From assembly GCA_005885015.1 (NCBI GenBank), contig VAYG01000029.1, positions 1 through 20,554 on the forward strand: a stretch of DNA of 20,554 bases, in the 5' to 3' direction. This document shows positions 1-6,573 of this stretch, piece after piece (positions within the stretch are counted from its first letter, which is position 1; the number at the start of each line of letters is the position of its first letter). The notes under the pieces are model-generated. The model ran no database searches. It had not been told where the DNA came from and worked only from the letters and a program-made list of their open reading frames with translations. Made by a program: the position numbers and the translations under genes. This DNA comes from Actinomycetota bacterium (GTDB lineage: Bacteria > Actinomycetota > UBA4738).

Positions 1-1
1 G

Positions 2-256
2 AGGAACCTGGCGATCCTGCAGGAGGCCATGGCCAGGGCCGGGTTCGACCCCAGGTTCAGGCGGGAGGACGGCTCGATCGAGGTGACGCTGCGGGAGTGC
101 CCGTTCCGGGACCTCGCCGACGACCACCGGGAGCTGGTGTGCACGATCCACCGGGGGTTGATCGAAGGCATGCTGGGAGGGCTCAAGCCCACCCTGGCGA
201 TGAGAGAGTTCCGACCGTTCGCCGAGCGGGGGATCTGCCGGCTACGGGCGGGGTGA
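2..256 (+). CDS. C-terminal part of a SufR-like HTH transcriptional regulator (5' truncated)
   Basis: The frame is open from base 2 and ends at TGA 254-256, giving 84 residues. The start and the HTH domain lie upstream of the window. What is visible resembles the C-terminal sensor domain of SufR/ArsR-like regulators: a GFDP segment, then ECPFRDL, then LVCTIHRGLIEG, and a late GICRL. These cysteines (about residues 34, 49 and 81 of the fragment) lie where this family places its cluster or metal ligands. In SufR they bind an Fe-S cluster that controls DNA binding. The ATG at 29 is internal to the domain and unlikely to be the true start. The last 74 bp are overlapped antisense by the next gene. 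Family membership is fairly clear; the ligand (Fe-S or another metal) is inferred. Confidence 0.72.
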   Translation, partial: RNLAILQEAMARAGFDPRFRREDGSIEVTLRECPFRDLADDHRELVCTIHRGLIEGMLGGLKPTLAMREFRPFAERGICRLRAG

Positions 257-686
257 GCGGCGTGTGCCGCCGGAGACGTATGACGGCCCCGCCTCGCTCG
301 AAGAGATCCGTGTAGGCGCTGGCCCTGGCACTGACGTCCTTGGTGGATGCGGCCAAGCCATCTCGGCGTCGGTAGAGGCGTCGTCGTGCGATCTCTTGAG
401 CGATCTGCCCGGTTCTCATCCAAGCATTCCCCTTCGACTCGAGAACGAGGCACATGGCTTCGTGCAAAGTTGGAGGGCGAACGGGCGAGGGGAGCGGTGG
501 CCATGAGGGGAGGTGCAGCTCAGTAATGAGGGCCTGCGCCTGGGTGATCTGGAGTTCGAGGGATCTGAGCTGCTCCCTCAAACGGTGCGCTCGGACATGC
601 GCCAGGTCATAGGCCGACTTGAGTGCCCTGGGATTGAGGAGGGCCCACTGGAGCCTGCGGAAGGGTCGATCGTCTTCCTCGATCAT
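183..686 (-). CDS. Small HARE-HTH (winged-helix) protein with coiled-coil N-terminus
   Basis: This encodes 167 residues. Residues about 20-58 are a charged helical segment that could form a coiled coil (leucines in LREQLRSLELQITQAQ). A Pro-rich linker (60-72) follows, then a HARE-HTH-type winged helix at about 73-139: TLHEAMCLVLESKG, then GQIAQEIARRRLYRR, and a final VIRLR strand. HARE domains occur in RNA polymerase delta, ASXL proteins and proteins linked to restriction or modified-DNA binding. AGGAG with 6-nt spacing precedes the ATG at 686. The tail after residue 140 is low-complexity and antisense to the regulator at 2-256. An inverted repeat lies 64-96 nt upstream of the start. Role unknown; DNA or chromatin binding is inferred from the fold. 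Confidence 0.68.
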   Translation of the reverse strand: MIEEDDRPFRRLQWALLNPRALKSAYDLAHVRAHRLREQLRSLELQITQAQALITELHLPSWPPLPSPVRPPTLHEAMCLVLESKGNAWMRTGQIAQEIARRRLYRRRDGLAASTKDVSARASAYTDLFERGGAVIRLRRHTPLTPPVAGRSPARRTVGTLSSPGWA

Positions 687-692
687 GGCCTG

Positions 693-697
693 CTCCT
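693..697 (-). promoter_or_regulatory. Shine-Dalgarno fixing the HARE-HTH start at 686
   Basis: The minus strand reads AGGAG, then six bases (CAGGCC), then ATG. This supports 686 as the start and argues against the longer upstream alternative frame that begins at 798. Confidence 0.6.
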
Positions 698-749
698 AGG
701 GGGGAGGATTGCACGGTCGACGCCTGTTCCTGGGGGTCGCCATCCCGGA

Positions 750-782
750 GAAGTCTCAAAACGAGACTCATTTTGAGACTTC
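750..782. repeat. Perfect 12-bp inverted repeat with AGTCTC/GAGACT boxes (operator or terminator)
   Basis: GAAGTCTCAAAA (750-761) and TTTTGAGACTTC (771-782) are exact reverse complements separated by 9 bases. The spacer carries a further GAGACT (763-768), so AGTCTC...GAGACT also forms a second overlapping palindrome (752-768). Another AGTCTC lies at 811-816. The element is AT-rich against a GC-rich background. It sits between the slipin stop (827) and the HARE-HTH start (686), both on the minus strand. It could be an operator for the HARE-HTH gene, an rho-independent-like stem ending the nfeD-slipin transcript (no clean T-tract follows), or both. Confidence 0.8.
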
Positions 783-826
783 TGGCGGAGGGTAGCACGC
801 CCCTCTGACAAGTCTCGGCGTCTGGC

Positions 827-1744
827 TCAGGACTTCGCGCCGTCCCCCGCCCCGAACGACTTACCCGTCTGGCCGGTCACTGCCGACAGCAGGTTCGCCA
901 GCTCCATCGGCACCACGAACTTCGTGGAAGGCGACGACCCGATCTGCTTGAGAGCGTCGAGGTACTGGAGGCTCATCGTGTTGGCGTCGAGCCCACGAGC
1001 CACCTCGAAGATCTTCGACAGCGCCAGCGAGAACCCCTCCGCTCGAAGGATCGCCGCCTGCCGGTCGCCTTCGGCAGAGAGGATGGCGGCCTGCTTCTGG
1101 CCCTCGGCCACCGTGATGGCCGCCTGCTTCGATCCGTCTGCCTCGGTCACCACCGCGCGGCGGGTCCGCTCCGCCGACATCTGCCGGGTCATGGCCTCCT
1201 GGACCATGGGCGGCGGAATGATCTCCCGGACCTCCACGTTGGTCACCTTCACACCCCACCGCTCCGTCACGTCGTCGAGCTTGGTCCGGAGGACCAGGTT
1301 CATCTCCTCGCGCTTGGACAGCACGTCATCGAGGGACATGTCGCCCACCACCGAGCGCAGCGTCGTGGCGGCGATGTTCTGCGCCGCGCCGGCGAAGTTC
1401 TGCACCTGGAGCACGCTCATCGACGCGTCCACGACCTTGTAGAAGATGATGAAGTCGATCGAGATCGGCGCGTTGTCCTCGGTGATGGCGGTCTGGTGAG
1501 GGATCTCCAGATAGAGCTCGCGCAGATCCACCCACGTGACGCGGTCGACGATCGGGAAGATCAGCACCAGCCCCGGGCCCTTGATCCCCACCGCACGGCC
1601 CAGCCGGAACAGCACGAGCCGCTGGTACTCCCGGACGATCTTGATCGCGTTCGGGACAATCAGGATCAGGAAGAACAGGATCACCCCGAGGACCACCCAC
1701 GGCGCGACGCTCGCGCCGAGCACGACCGTCGAACTCCCGATCAT
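827..1744 (-). CDS. Slipin / stomatin-like SPFH (band 7) membrane protein
   Basis: This encodes 305 residues. One hydrophobic segment near the N-terminus (about 13-33) is followed by the SPFH/band-7 core, with RLVLFRLGRAVGIKGPGLVLIFPIVD and the VREIIPPPMVQEAM motif that marks slipins. A helical region rich in AEG/AA repeats follows (TVAEGQKQAAILSAEGDRQAAIL), typical of the oligomerising coiled coil. Slipins assemble membrane-associated rings or microdomains and are classic partners of NfeD proteases. The start ATG at 1744 overlaps the nfeD stop by 4 nt (ATGA), so the pair is translationally coupled. Length and domain order are normal. A role in membrane quality control is inferred from the family. 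Confidence 0.95.
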   Translation of the reverse strand: MIGSSTVVLGASVAPWVVLGVILFFLILIVPNAIKIVREYQRLVLFRLGRAVGIKGPGLVLIFPIVDRVTWVDLRELYLEIPHQTAITEDNAPISIDFIIFYKVVDASMSVLQVQNFAGAAQNIAATTLRSVVGDMSLDDVLSKREEMNLVLRTKLDDVTERWGVKVTNVEVREIIPPPMVQEAMTRQMSAERTRRAVVTEADGSKQAAITVAEGQKQAAILSAEGDRQAAILRAEGFSLALSKIFEVARGLDANTMSLQYLDALKQIGSSPSTKFVVPMELANLLSAVTGQTGKSFGAGDGAKS

Positions 1745-3030
1745 CGTCTTGCCCCCTCGCTTTCGGGCTCGCCGGGCGACCGGCGGGCCAGCTCCGTCTC
1801 TATCGGTGGCGCATCCGGTTCCCGGGCTCGCTCAACCACCAGGTTGACTCCCTTGACCTCGAGGATCCGCACCGTGGCCCCTGCCGGTATCGCCTCGCCC
1901 GCGGACCGCGCTGACCAGGTCTCGGCTCGAGCCCGAACCGTCCCTCGGGGATCGATGTCGCTGGAGGCCACGCCGATCGAACCTTCGAGCGCCTCCAACG
2001 CGAACAGCCCCGCCCCCACGGCCACCGCCACGATCAGCGGGCGGGACACCTGCGCGGTTGGGACGCTCGGATTGAACAACAGCAGCCCTCCCAGGATCAG
2101 CGTCCCGATCCCACCCGCGGTGAGCACCCCGTGCGCCTTCGCTTTGACGTCGAGCACGAACAGGGTGGCCGCGACCAGCAGCAGGATGAATCCGGTCAAC
2201 TGGACCGGGAGCGTCTGCAGGATGGCCAACCCCACCGCCATGGTGATCACACCGACGGCCAGGGAGACATGGAAGCCGGGATGGAAGATCCACGCGATCA
2301 GCGCGAGGAACCCGATGTTGATCAGCAGGAACGCGATGTTCGGGTCCGCCAGCGCGTGGAAGAGACTCTCCCCGAGGGACATCTTGAACGGGACGAGGCG
2401 CGCGCCCCCCTGCCCGACGGCCGACAAGAGCTCCTGGGGCGTGCTGGCGATCCGGTCCACCACGTGCAGCGCGACCGCGCTCGGCGCGCTGGCGCTGATC
2501 GAGTCGCGCACCGCCCGCTCCGCCCAGCTCGCGTTGCGGTGCCAGCGATCGGCCAGCGAACGGATGAACGCGGCGGCGTCGTTGGTGACCTTCTCCTGCT
2601 CGATGGCTCCCGCAACGCCGACGGGATGTGCCGCTCCGATGTTGGTGCCCGGGGCCATGGCGTTCATGGGACAGGCCAGCATGATGAAGGTCCCGGCGGA
2701 GGCGGCCCGGGCCCCCGACGGCGCCGTGTAGCAGATGACGGGCGCCCGCGAGGCCAGGATCGCCTTGATGATCCCTCGCATCGACGAGTCGAGGCCGCCC
2801 GGCGTGTCGATGGTCAGGAGGACTGCAGCGTCTCCATCGTGGTTCGCCTTGGCGATGCCGTGCTCGACATAGGAGGCCATGAACGGATCGACGACCCCGT
2901 TCAGCTTCAGGGACAGAACCGTGGACCCGGGGTCCTGGGCTCCGGCCGCCGTGACCCCCGCAATCCCGTGGATGACCAGCAGGCCGAGGAGGACGGCCGT
3001 GGCCCGAATCCTCCGCATGTCATCAATCAT
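1741..3030 (-). CDS. nfeD: NfeD-type membrane serine protease (ClpP-class, long form)
   Basis: From the ATG at 3030 this is 429 residues. A signal/anchor helix lies at about 9-28. A ClpP-like S49-type protease domain follows: DTPGGL at 75-80, SGARAASAGT with the likely nucleophile Ser111, AMAPGTNIGAAHP, and a likely catalytic Lys147 in EQEKVTN. This is the Ser/Lys dyad arrangement of archaeal PH1510. Four transmembrane stretches (about 255-345) and a C-terminal OB-fold-like NfeD domain follow. A longer frame begins at 3153, but it would overlap the divergent sigma gene. GGAG sits 5 nt before 3030 and a signal-like helix follows. PH1510 cleaves the C-terminus of its partner stomatin, so the downstream slipin is the natural substrate. 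The active-site assignments are by eye. Confidence 0.93.
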   Translation of the reverse strand: MIDDMRRIRATAVLLGLLVIHGIAGVTAAGAQDPGSTVLSLKLNGVVDPFMASYVEHGIAKANHDGDAAVLLTIDTPGGLDSSMRGIIKAILASRAPVICYTAPSGARAASAGTFIMLACPMNAMAPGTNIGAAHPVGVAGAIEQEKVTNDAAAFIRSLADRWHRNASWAERAVRDSISASAPSAVALHVVDRIASTPQELLSAVGQGGARLVPFKMSLGESLFHALADPNIAFLLINIGFLALIAWIFHPGFHVSLAVGVITMAVGLAILQTLPVQLTGFILLLVAATLFVLDVKAKAHGVLTAGGIGTLILGGLLLFNPSVPTAQVSRPLIVAVAVGAGLFALEALEGSIGVASSDIDPRGTVRARAETWSARSAGEAIPAGATVRILEVKGVNLVVERAREPDAPPIETELARRSPGEPESEGARR

Positions 3031-3034
3031 CCCA

Positions 3035-3038
3035 CTCC
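3035..3038 (-). promoter_or_regulatory. Shine-Dalgarno deciding the nfeD start at 3030
   Basis: GGAG on the minus strand lies 4 bases before the ATG at 3030. The start at 3018 and the upstream start at 3153 lack a comparable site. Confidence 0.5.
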
Positions 3039-3046
3039 GTCGAGCC

Positions 3047-3075
3047 GAAACATCGGCCCGCGGTGCGACGATAAT
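3047..3075 (+). promoter_or_regulatory. Possible sigma-70-type promoter for the ECF sigma operon
   Basis: A good -10 hexamer, GATAAT (3070-3075), follows a weak -35 (GAAACA, 3047-3052) at 17 bp. It would leave a leader of about 45 nt with GGAGG four bases before the sigma ATG. It lies in the 98-bp divergent gap shared with nfeD. No promoter for nfeD could be picked out. Confidence 0.35.
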
Positions 3076-3128
3076 GGGGACACAAAACTCCCGGAACCCG
3101 GGCTGCCGTATACCGAAGTGGAGGGCTG

Positions 3129-3734
3129 ATGGCCTTCGACCGCGAAGGTCCACTCTCGCGAGAATCGGAGCAGGAGTTGGTGCAGCAGCTCGTGGCCGGT
3201 GACGAGGAGGCCGTCCGGGCGCTCTACGCGCGGTTCGGCCGTTCCGTCTACACCGTGGGTCTGCGGCTCCTGGGGGGTAGCGAGGCCGCCGAGGAGCTGA
3301 CCCAGGACGTCTTCATGGCCGCCTGGCGGAAGGCCGCCTGGTTCGACGCAGCCCGGGGGCGGCTCTCCACCTGGCTCATGGCCATCGCCCACAACATGGC
3401 CGTGGACCGGCTGCGCCACGAGCACGGCGTCACCCGCCCCATCTTGGTGTCGGTGGACGAGGTCCCCGACGTCGTGGGGACGCACGAGGACGAGTCCATC
3501 ATCGAGCGCGATCGGGCCCGGCGGGCCATGTCGTGCCTCTCCATGGCCGAGCGCCAGCTCCTGTCCCAGGCCTACTTCTACGGCTGGACCGCCCGGGAGA
3601 TCGCCGAGGCGGAGGGCATTCCGCTCGGCACCGTGAAGACGCGCCTGCGGACGGCGCTGATCAAGCTGCGGGCGGCGAACGCGGAGGAGGCACGGACGGG
3701 GATCCGGATCGGCCAGGAGGAGGTGGCCCCATGA
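3129..3734 (+). CDS. ECF RNA polymerase sigma factor (RskA/zinc-anti-sigma associated)
   Basis: This encodes 201 residues. Sigma region 2 spans about 28-95, with the LYARFGRSVYTVGLRLLG start, the AEELTQDVFMAAW -10/core-binding helix and TWLMAIAHNMAVDRLR. Region 4 spans about 135-185, with a helix-turn-helix TAREIAEAEGIPLGTVKTRL. No extra domains are present. It begins at ATG 3129 after GGAGG and ends in a 4-nt ATGA overlap with the zinc-binding anti-sigma gene, the usual arrangement for a membrane-signal ECF pair. It is divergent from nfeD-slipin and upstream of an HtrA-like protease, which hints at an envelope-stress regulon. That link is inferred. No ECF-style GGAAC-N16-CGT autoregulatory promoter was found. 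Confidence 0.95.
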   Translation: MAFDREGPLSRESEQELVQQLVAGDEEAVRALYARFGRSVYTVGLRLLGGSEAAEELTQDVFMAAWRKAAWFDAARGRLSTWLMAIAHNMAVDRLRHEHGVTRPILVSVDEVPDVVGTHEDESIIERDRARRAMSCLSMAERQLLSQAYFYGWTAREIAEAEGIPLGTVKTRLRTALIKLRAANAEEARTGIRIGQEEVAP

Positions 3735-4048
3735 CGTGCCCGGAGGTGCGAGAGCGCCTGGCGGAGCACGCCCTGGGGGTGCTGTCGCGGCCCGACGCCA
3801 GGGAAGTCGAACGCCACCTGGAGGCCTGCCCCGGTTGCAGGAAGGAGTCGGCGGAGCTGTTGGAGGGGGCGTCGGTGATGGCGATGTCGCTCCCCCCGGC
3901 CGAGGTGCCCGCCCCCCTCGAGGATTCGATCCTGGGCCGGTTCCGGGCGCAGTCCGGGCACGCTCATCCACCCACGCGGATCAGACTACGGGTCCTACGA
4001 CCTGGGCGGTGGTCAAGAACAAGCAGTTGGACACCCTCCACCAGTTGA
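3731..4048 (+). pseudogene. Anti-sigma factor, N-terminal zinc-binding part (frameshifted)
   Basis: The ATG at 3731 overlaps the sigma stop by 4 nt. The first 75 or so residues are a normal ZAS domain: TCPEVRERLAEHALGVL, the zinc motif HLEACPGC (His-x3-Cys-x2-Cys), and a PPAEVPAPLEDSIL linker. After about residue 80 the frame turns into Arg/Ser/Thr-rich sequence with no membrane helix and stops at 4046-4048. The expected extracytoplasmic domain continues in another frame from about 4000. If the sequence is right, the cell would make a soluble 105-residue ZAS fragment that could still bind sigma but could not sense an outside signal. An assembly or sequencing error is the main alternative. Confidence 0.75.
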
Positions 4049-4434
4049 TCGCCCAGAAGAACGGGGAGGTCCAGGGCCTGGCCAGCGCCATCGCCAGCTT
4101 CAAGGAAGCCGGGAAGACCTTCGAGGCGGACCTGCTGCCACCCGTCCGCGGCCGAGGGTCCGGCACGGCCGCCATCTTCAGCGCCCCACGGACGAACGAC
4201 CTGGTGTTCGTGGACGTAGTGCTCCCGGACCGGGAGACCGGTCCCTTCATCGTGCAGGTCGTCGACGGCAGGCGGGCAATCAACGCCGGGCGGCTTCACC
4301 AGACGGTCGAGGGCGATTGGCTCCTGTACGCGTTCTCGGCCGAGGACCTCTCGGAAGCCGTGACCGTGACGGTCCTGAACAGCTCCACCGGCCGGATGGT
4401 CCTGACCGGCACCGTGCAGCCCTACGCCGCCTGA
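4009..4434 (+). pseudogene. Anti-sigma factor, C-terminal RskA-like domain (detached by frameshift)
   Basis: This frame carries a charged helical segment (VVKNKQLDTLHQLIAQKNG) followed by an RskA-type beta domain: RTNDLVFVDVVLPDRETG, VQVVDGRRAINAGR and AVTVTVLNSSTGRMVLTG, ending at TGA 4432-4434. In intact RskA-like proteins this domain follows a single transmembrane helix directly. Here neither frame around 3960-4010 encodes one, so both the frame and roughly 20-30 residues look lost. The upstream part of this frame (3736-4000) is Gly/Pro/Arg-rich shadow. A GTG at 4009 could start translation, but its ribosome-binding site is poor and the product would lack an export signal. Treat it as part of the same broken gene as 3731-4048. 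Confidence 0.7.
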
Positions 4435-4491
4435 TCCCTCGTCGTTCGGGAATCCTCGAGGCCTGGCCCGTGTTACCGTCGCTGAACGCTC

Positions 4492-5523
4492 ATGCCTGAC
4501 CTGAAATACCTCGACGCGATCCTCGGCGACGACGGGCAGTCCGGTCCCGTCGCCACCGACCCCACCGCCGACGCGGAAGCCCTAGACGCGTATTCGCAGG
4601 TGATCACCAGGGTGGCCGACGCGCTCATCCCTTCTGTGGCCAACCTGCGGGTCAGCCGGACGGCGTGGCGGGGGCAGTTCGCCGAGGGCGGGGGGAGCGG
4701 CGTGGTCATCACCCCGGACGGGTTCATCCTGACGTCCGCCCACGTCCTGGCCGGAACCGACCGGGGGAGTGCCTCGTTCGTGGACGGGCGGGAGTTCGCC
4801 ATCGACATCGTCGGGTCCGATCCGCTTTCTGACCTGGCCGTGGTCCGGGCGTCCGGGACCGAGCTTCAGGCAGCCACCCTGGGCGACGCCTCCCGACTGC
4901 GGGTGGGCCAGCTCGTGGTGGCGATCGGCAATCCGCTCGGGTTCGCCGGATCCGTCACGGCGGGCGTGGTGAGCGCCCTCGGACGTTCCCTCCCTACTCG
5001 GGCCGGATCGGTGACGAGGGTCGTGGAGAACGTCATCCAGACCGACGCCGCGCTCCATCCCGGCAACTCAGGGGGAGCTCTGGCCGACGCCTCCGGTCGC
5101 GTCATCGGCATCAACACGGCCGTCGTGGGGCCTGGCATCGGGCAGGGGCTGGGCTTGGCGGTGCCGATCAACGCAACCACCCGGCGGATCGTCGCAGCCC
5201 TGATGACCGAGGGGCGGTTCCGCCGGGCCTACCTGGGCCTGGCCGGTGGCCCCCGGCCCCTCCCTCCCCGGGTCGCCCGCGAGGTGGGTCGGGAGCGCGG
5301 GTTGGAGGTTGTCCAGGTCGTGGAGGGAAGTCCTGCCGCCCAGGCCGGCGTCCGGCCCGAGGACATCATCCTCGACGTCGACGGCCAGGCCATGGACGCG
5401 ATGGACGACCTCCAGCGGCTGATGGTGAGCGAGGCGATCGGGCGCCGGGTCACCGTCCACCTCTACCGAGGCGGGGATGTCGTCACGGTGGACGTCACGC
5501 CGATCGAGCTCGACACGAACTGA
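4492..5523 (+). CDS. HtrA/DegP-like S1C serine protease with one PDZ domain, no signal peptide
   Basis: This encodes 343 residues. The trypsin-like domain spans about 45-235, with catalytic His84 (TSAHVLAG), Asp114 (DPLSDLAVV) and Ser193 (HPGNSGGAL). One PDZ domain follows at about 245-335 (YLGL, VVEGSPAAQAGVRPEDIIL). Unlike most HtrA proteins there is no signal peptide or transmembrane helix; the first 40 residues are acidic and hydrophilic. As drawn it would act in the cytoplasm, unless the real start lies elsewhere. No Shine-Dalgarno is visible; TACCGT (4474-4479) lies 12 nt before the ATG and may give a very short leader. It follows the broken anti-sigma gene by 57 nt and converges on the esterase gene with an 18-bp gap. 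Protein quality control is inferred from the family. Confidence 0.93.
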   Translation: MPDLKYLDAILGDDGQSGPVATDPTADAEALDAYSQVITRVADALIPSVANLRVSRTAWRGQFAEGGGSGVVITPDGFILTSAHVLAGTDRGSASFVDGREFAIDIVGSDPLSDLAVVRASGTELQAATLGDASRLRVGQLVVAIGNPLGFAGSVTAGVVSALGRSLPTRAGSVTRVVENVIQTDAALHPGNSGGALADASGRVIGINTAVVGPGIGQGLGLAVPINATTRRIVAALMTEGRFRRAYLGLAGGPRPLPPRVAREVGRERGLEVVQVVEGSPAAQAGVRPEDIILDVDGQAMDAMDDLQRLMVSEAIGRRVTVHLYRGGDVVTVDVTPIELDTN

Positions 5524-5541
5524 TCGGGGCCGCGGAACGCC

Positions 5542-6567
5542 TTACGGGGAGAGACGCTCGGCCAGGTACTTCAGGGCCAGCGGGTAGCGGTACTCGATGG
5601 CTCCGTGGGTCGCGTCGAACAGCTCGAAGAACACGTCGGTGACCCCGATCCCGGCCAGGGCCCGCCGGAACGCCTCCGCGCCAAGGTCGAGGAAGTATTC
5701 GTCCCTGGTCCCCGCGTCGATGTAGATCGCCTTCAGTGACCGAAGGGCGTCGGCGTGTCGGGTCGCCATCCGCACGGGGTCCCATGCCAGCCACCGTTCC
5801 CACACCTCGGGCACGAGCTGCCCGGTGGCCGGGTCGAAGGGGAGCCGGACGGTGCCGTCCTCGTCAGTCGAGTAGCAAGCCGCCATGCACCACTCGTTCA
5901 GGAGCTCCCCGTCCGAGTCCTTGGAGAAGGCGGGACGGCTCCGAAAGTCCTCCCAGAACCTGTCGTACGAACCCTCGTACTTGTCACGGAGCGTTCGGGC
6001 GCAGGTTCGGAACTCCGGCAGGTAGCAGCACTCGAACAGGGCGTCGCCCGCGTGGGTGGCCAGCCCGCCCCACAGGTCCGGCCGGAGCATCGGCGTGACC
6101 ATGGCTCCATAGCCCCCGCTCGACTTGCCGGTGATGCCCCGATGCTCGCGTCCGGCGAGCGTCCGGTAGTGCGCGTCGAGCCACGGAACGATCTCGTCGC
6201 ACAGATACGTGTGGTACCGCCCGGTGCCGGGTGAGTCCAGGAACTGGCTACCTCCCAGCGAGGTCCAGCAGTCCACCCACACCACGATCGCCGGCGGCGC
6301 CTGACCGGCCGCGAACAGCTCGTCGGTGAGCTCGGGGAAGTTCCTTCGGAACGCGGCGCGATTGCGCCACATGTCGGGCTGACCGGTCAGTCCCTGGATG
6401 ACGTAGATCGAGGGGTAGCGTCGGTCGGCCTCGTCGTCGTAGCCCGGCGGCACGTAGACCCACAGGGGACGCCGGTGCGGGTCGCCCAGCGGGTTCCCCC
6501 GGAGGACCGTGCTATCGAGCTCGACCTCGTCGAACCGCCCCCTCGGCTCGAACGACCAGGGCTGCAT
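5542..6567 (-). CDS. Alpha/beta-hydrolase esterase, EstD/enterochelin-esterase-like
   Basis: This encodes 341 residues with the esterase fold of the enterochelin-esterase/S-formylglutathione-hydrolase-like group. It has LWVYVPPGYDDEADRRYPSI and YVIQGL near the N-terminus, the nucleophile elbow GKSSGG (likely Ser149), a probable acid near residue 289 (DAGTRDE), and His321 in DATHGAIEYRY. There is no signal peptide, so it is probably cytoplasmic. The ATG at 6567 comes 6 bases after the Crp-family stop with no clear ribosome site of its own, so the two genes are probably cotranscribed and coupled. The region between nucleophile and acid holds several cysteines (FECCYLPEFRTC, EWCMAACY). The substrate cannot be told from sequence. 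Confidence 0.88.
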   Translation of the reverse strand: MQPWSFEPRGRFDEVELDSTVLRGNPLGDPHRRPLWVYVPPGYDDEADRRYPSIYVIQGLTGQPDMWRNRAAFRRNFPELTDELFAAGQAPPAIVVWVDCWTSLGGSQFLDSPGTGRYHTYLCDEIVPWLDAHYRTLAGREHRGITGKSSGGYGAMVTPMLRPDLWGGLATHAGDALFECCYLPEFRTCARTLRDKYEGSYDRFWEDFRSRPAFSKDSDGELLNEWCMAACYSTDEDGTVRLPFDPATGQLVPEVWERWLAWDPVRMATRHADALRSLKAIYIDAGTRDEYFLDLGAEAFRRALAGIGVTDVFFELFDATHGAIEYRYPLALKYLAERLSP

Positions 6568-6573
6568 GGACCG

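Noticed and set aside
607..798. 63-codon minus-strand frame over the inverted repeat
   Set aside because: It overlaps the HARE-HTH start in another frame, has no ribosome site and no motif, and spans the palindrome.
3093..3110. ECF-type autoregulatory promoter (GGAAC then CGTA)
   Set aside because: The spacer is 9 bases instead of about 16, so the elements cannot form a normal ECF promoter.
1496..3129. Long plus-strand frames (411 and 332 codons) opposite nfeD and slipin
   Set aside because: They are antisense to two genes with clear family motifs and show only Arg/Pro/Ser-rich composition, as expected from GC-rich shadow frames.
3736..4000. Upstream part of the frame that ends at 4434
   Set aside because: Gly/Pro/Arg-rich and opposite in phase to the real zinc-binding domain; only the part after about 4000 is meaningful.
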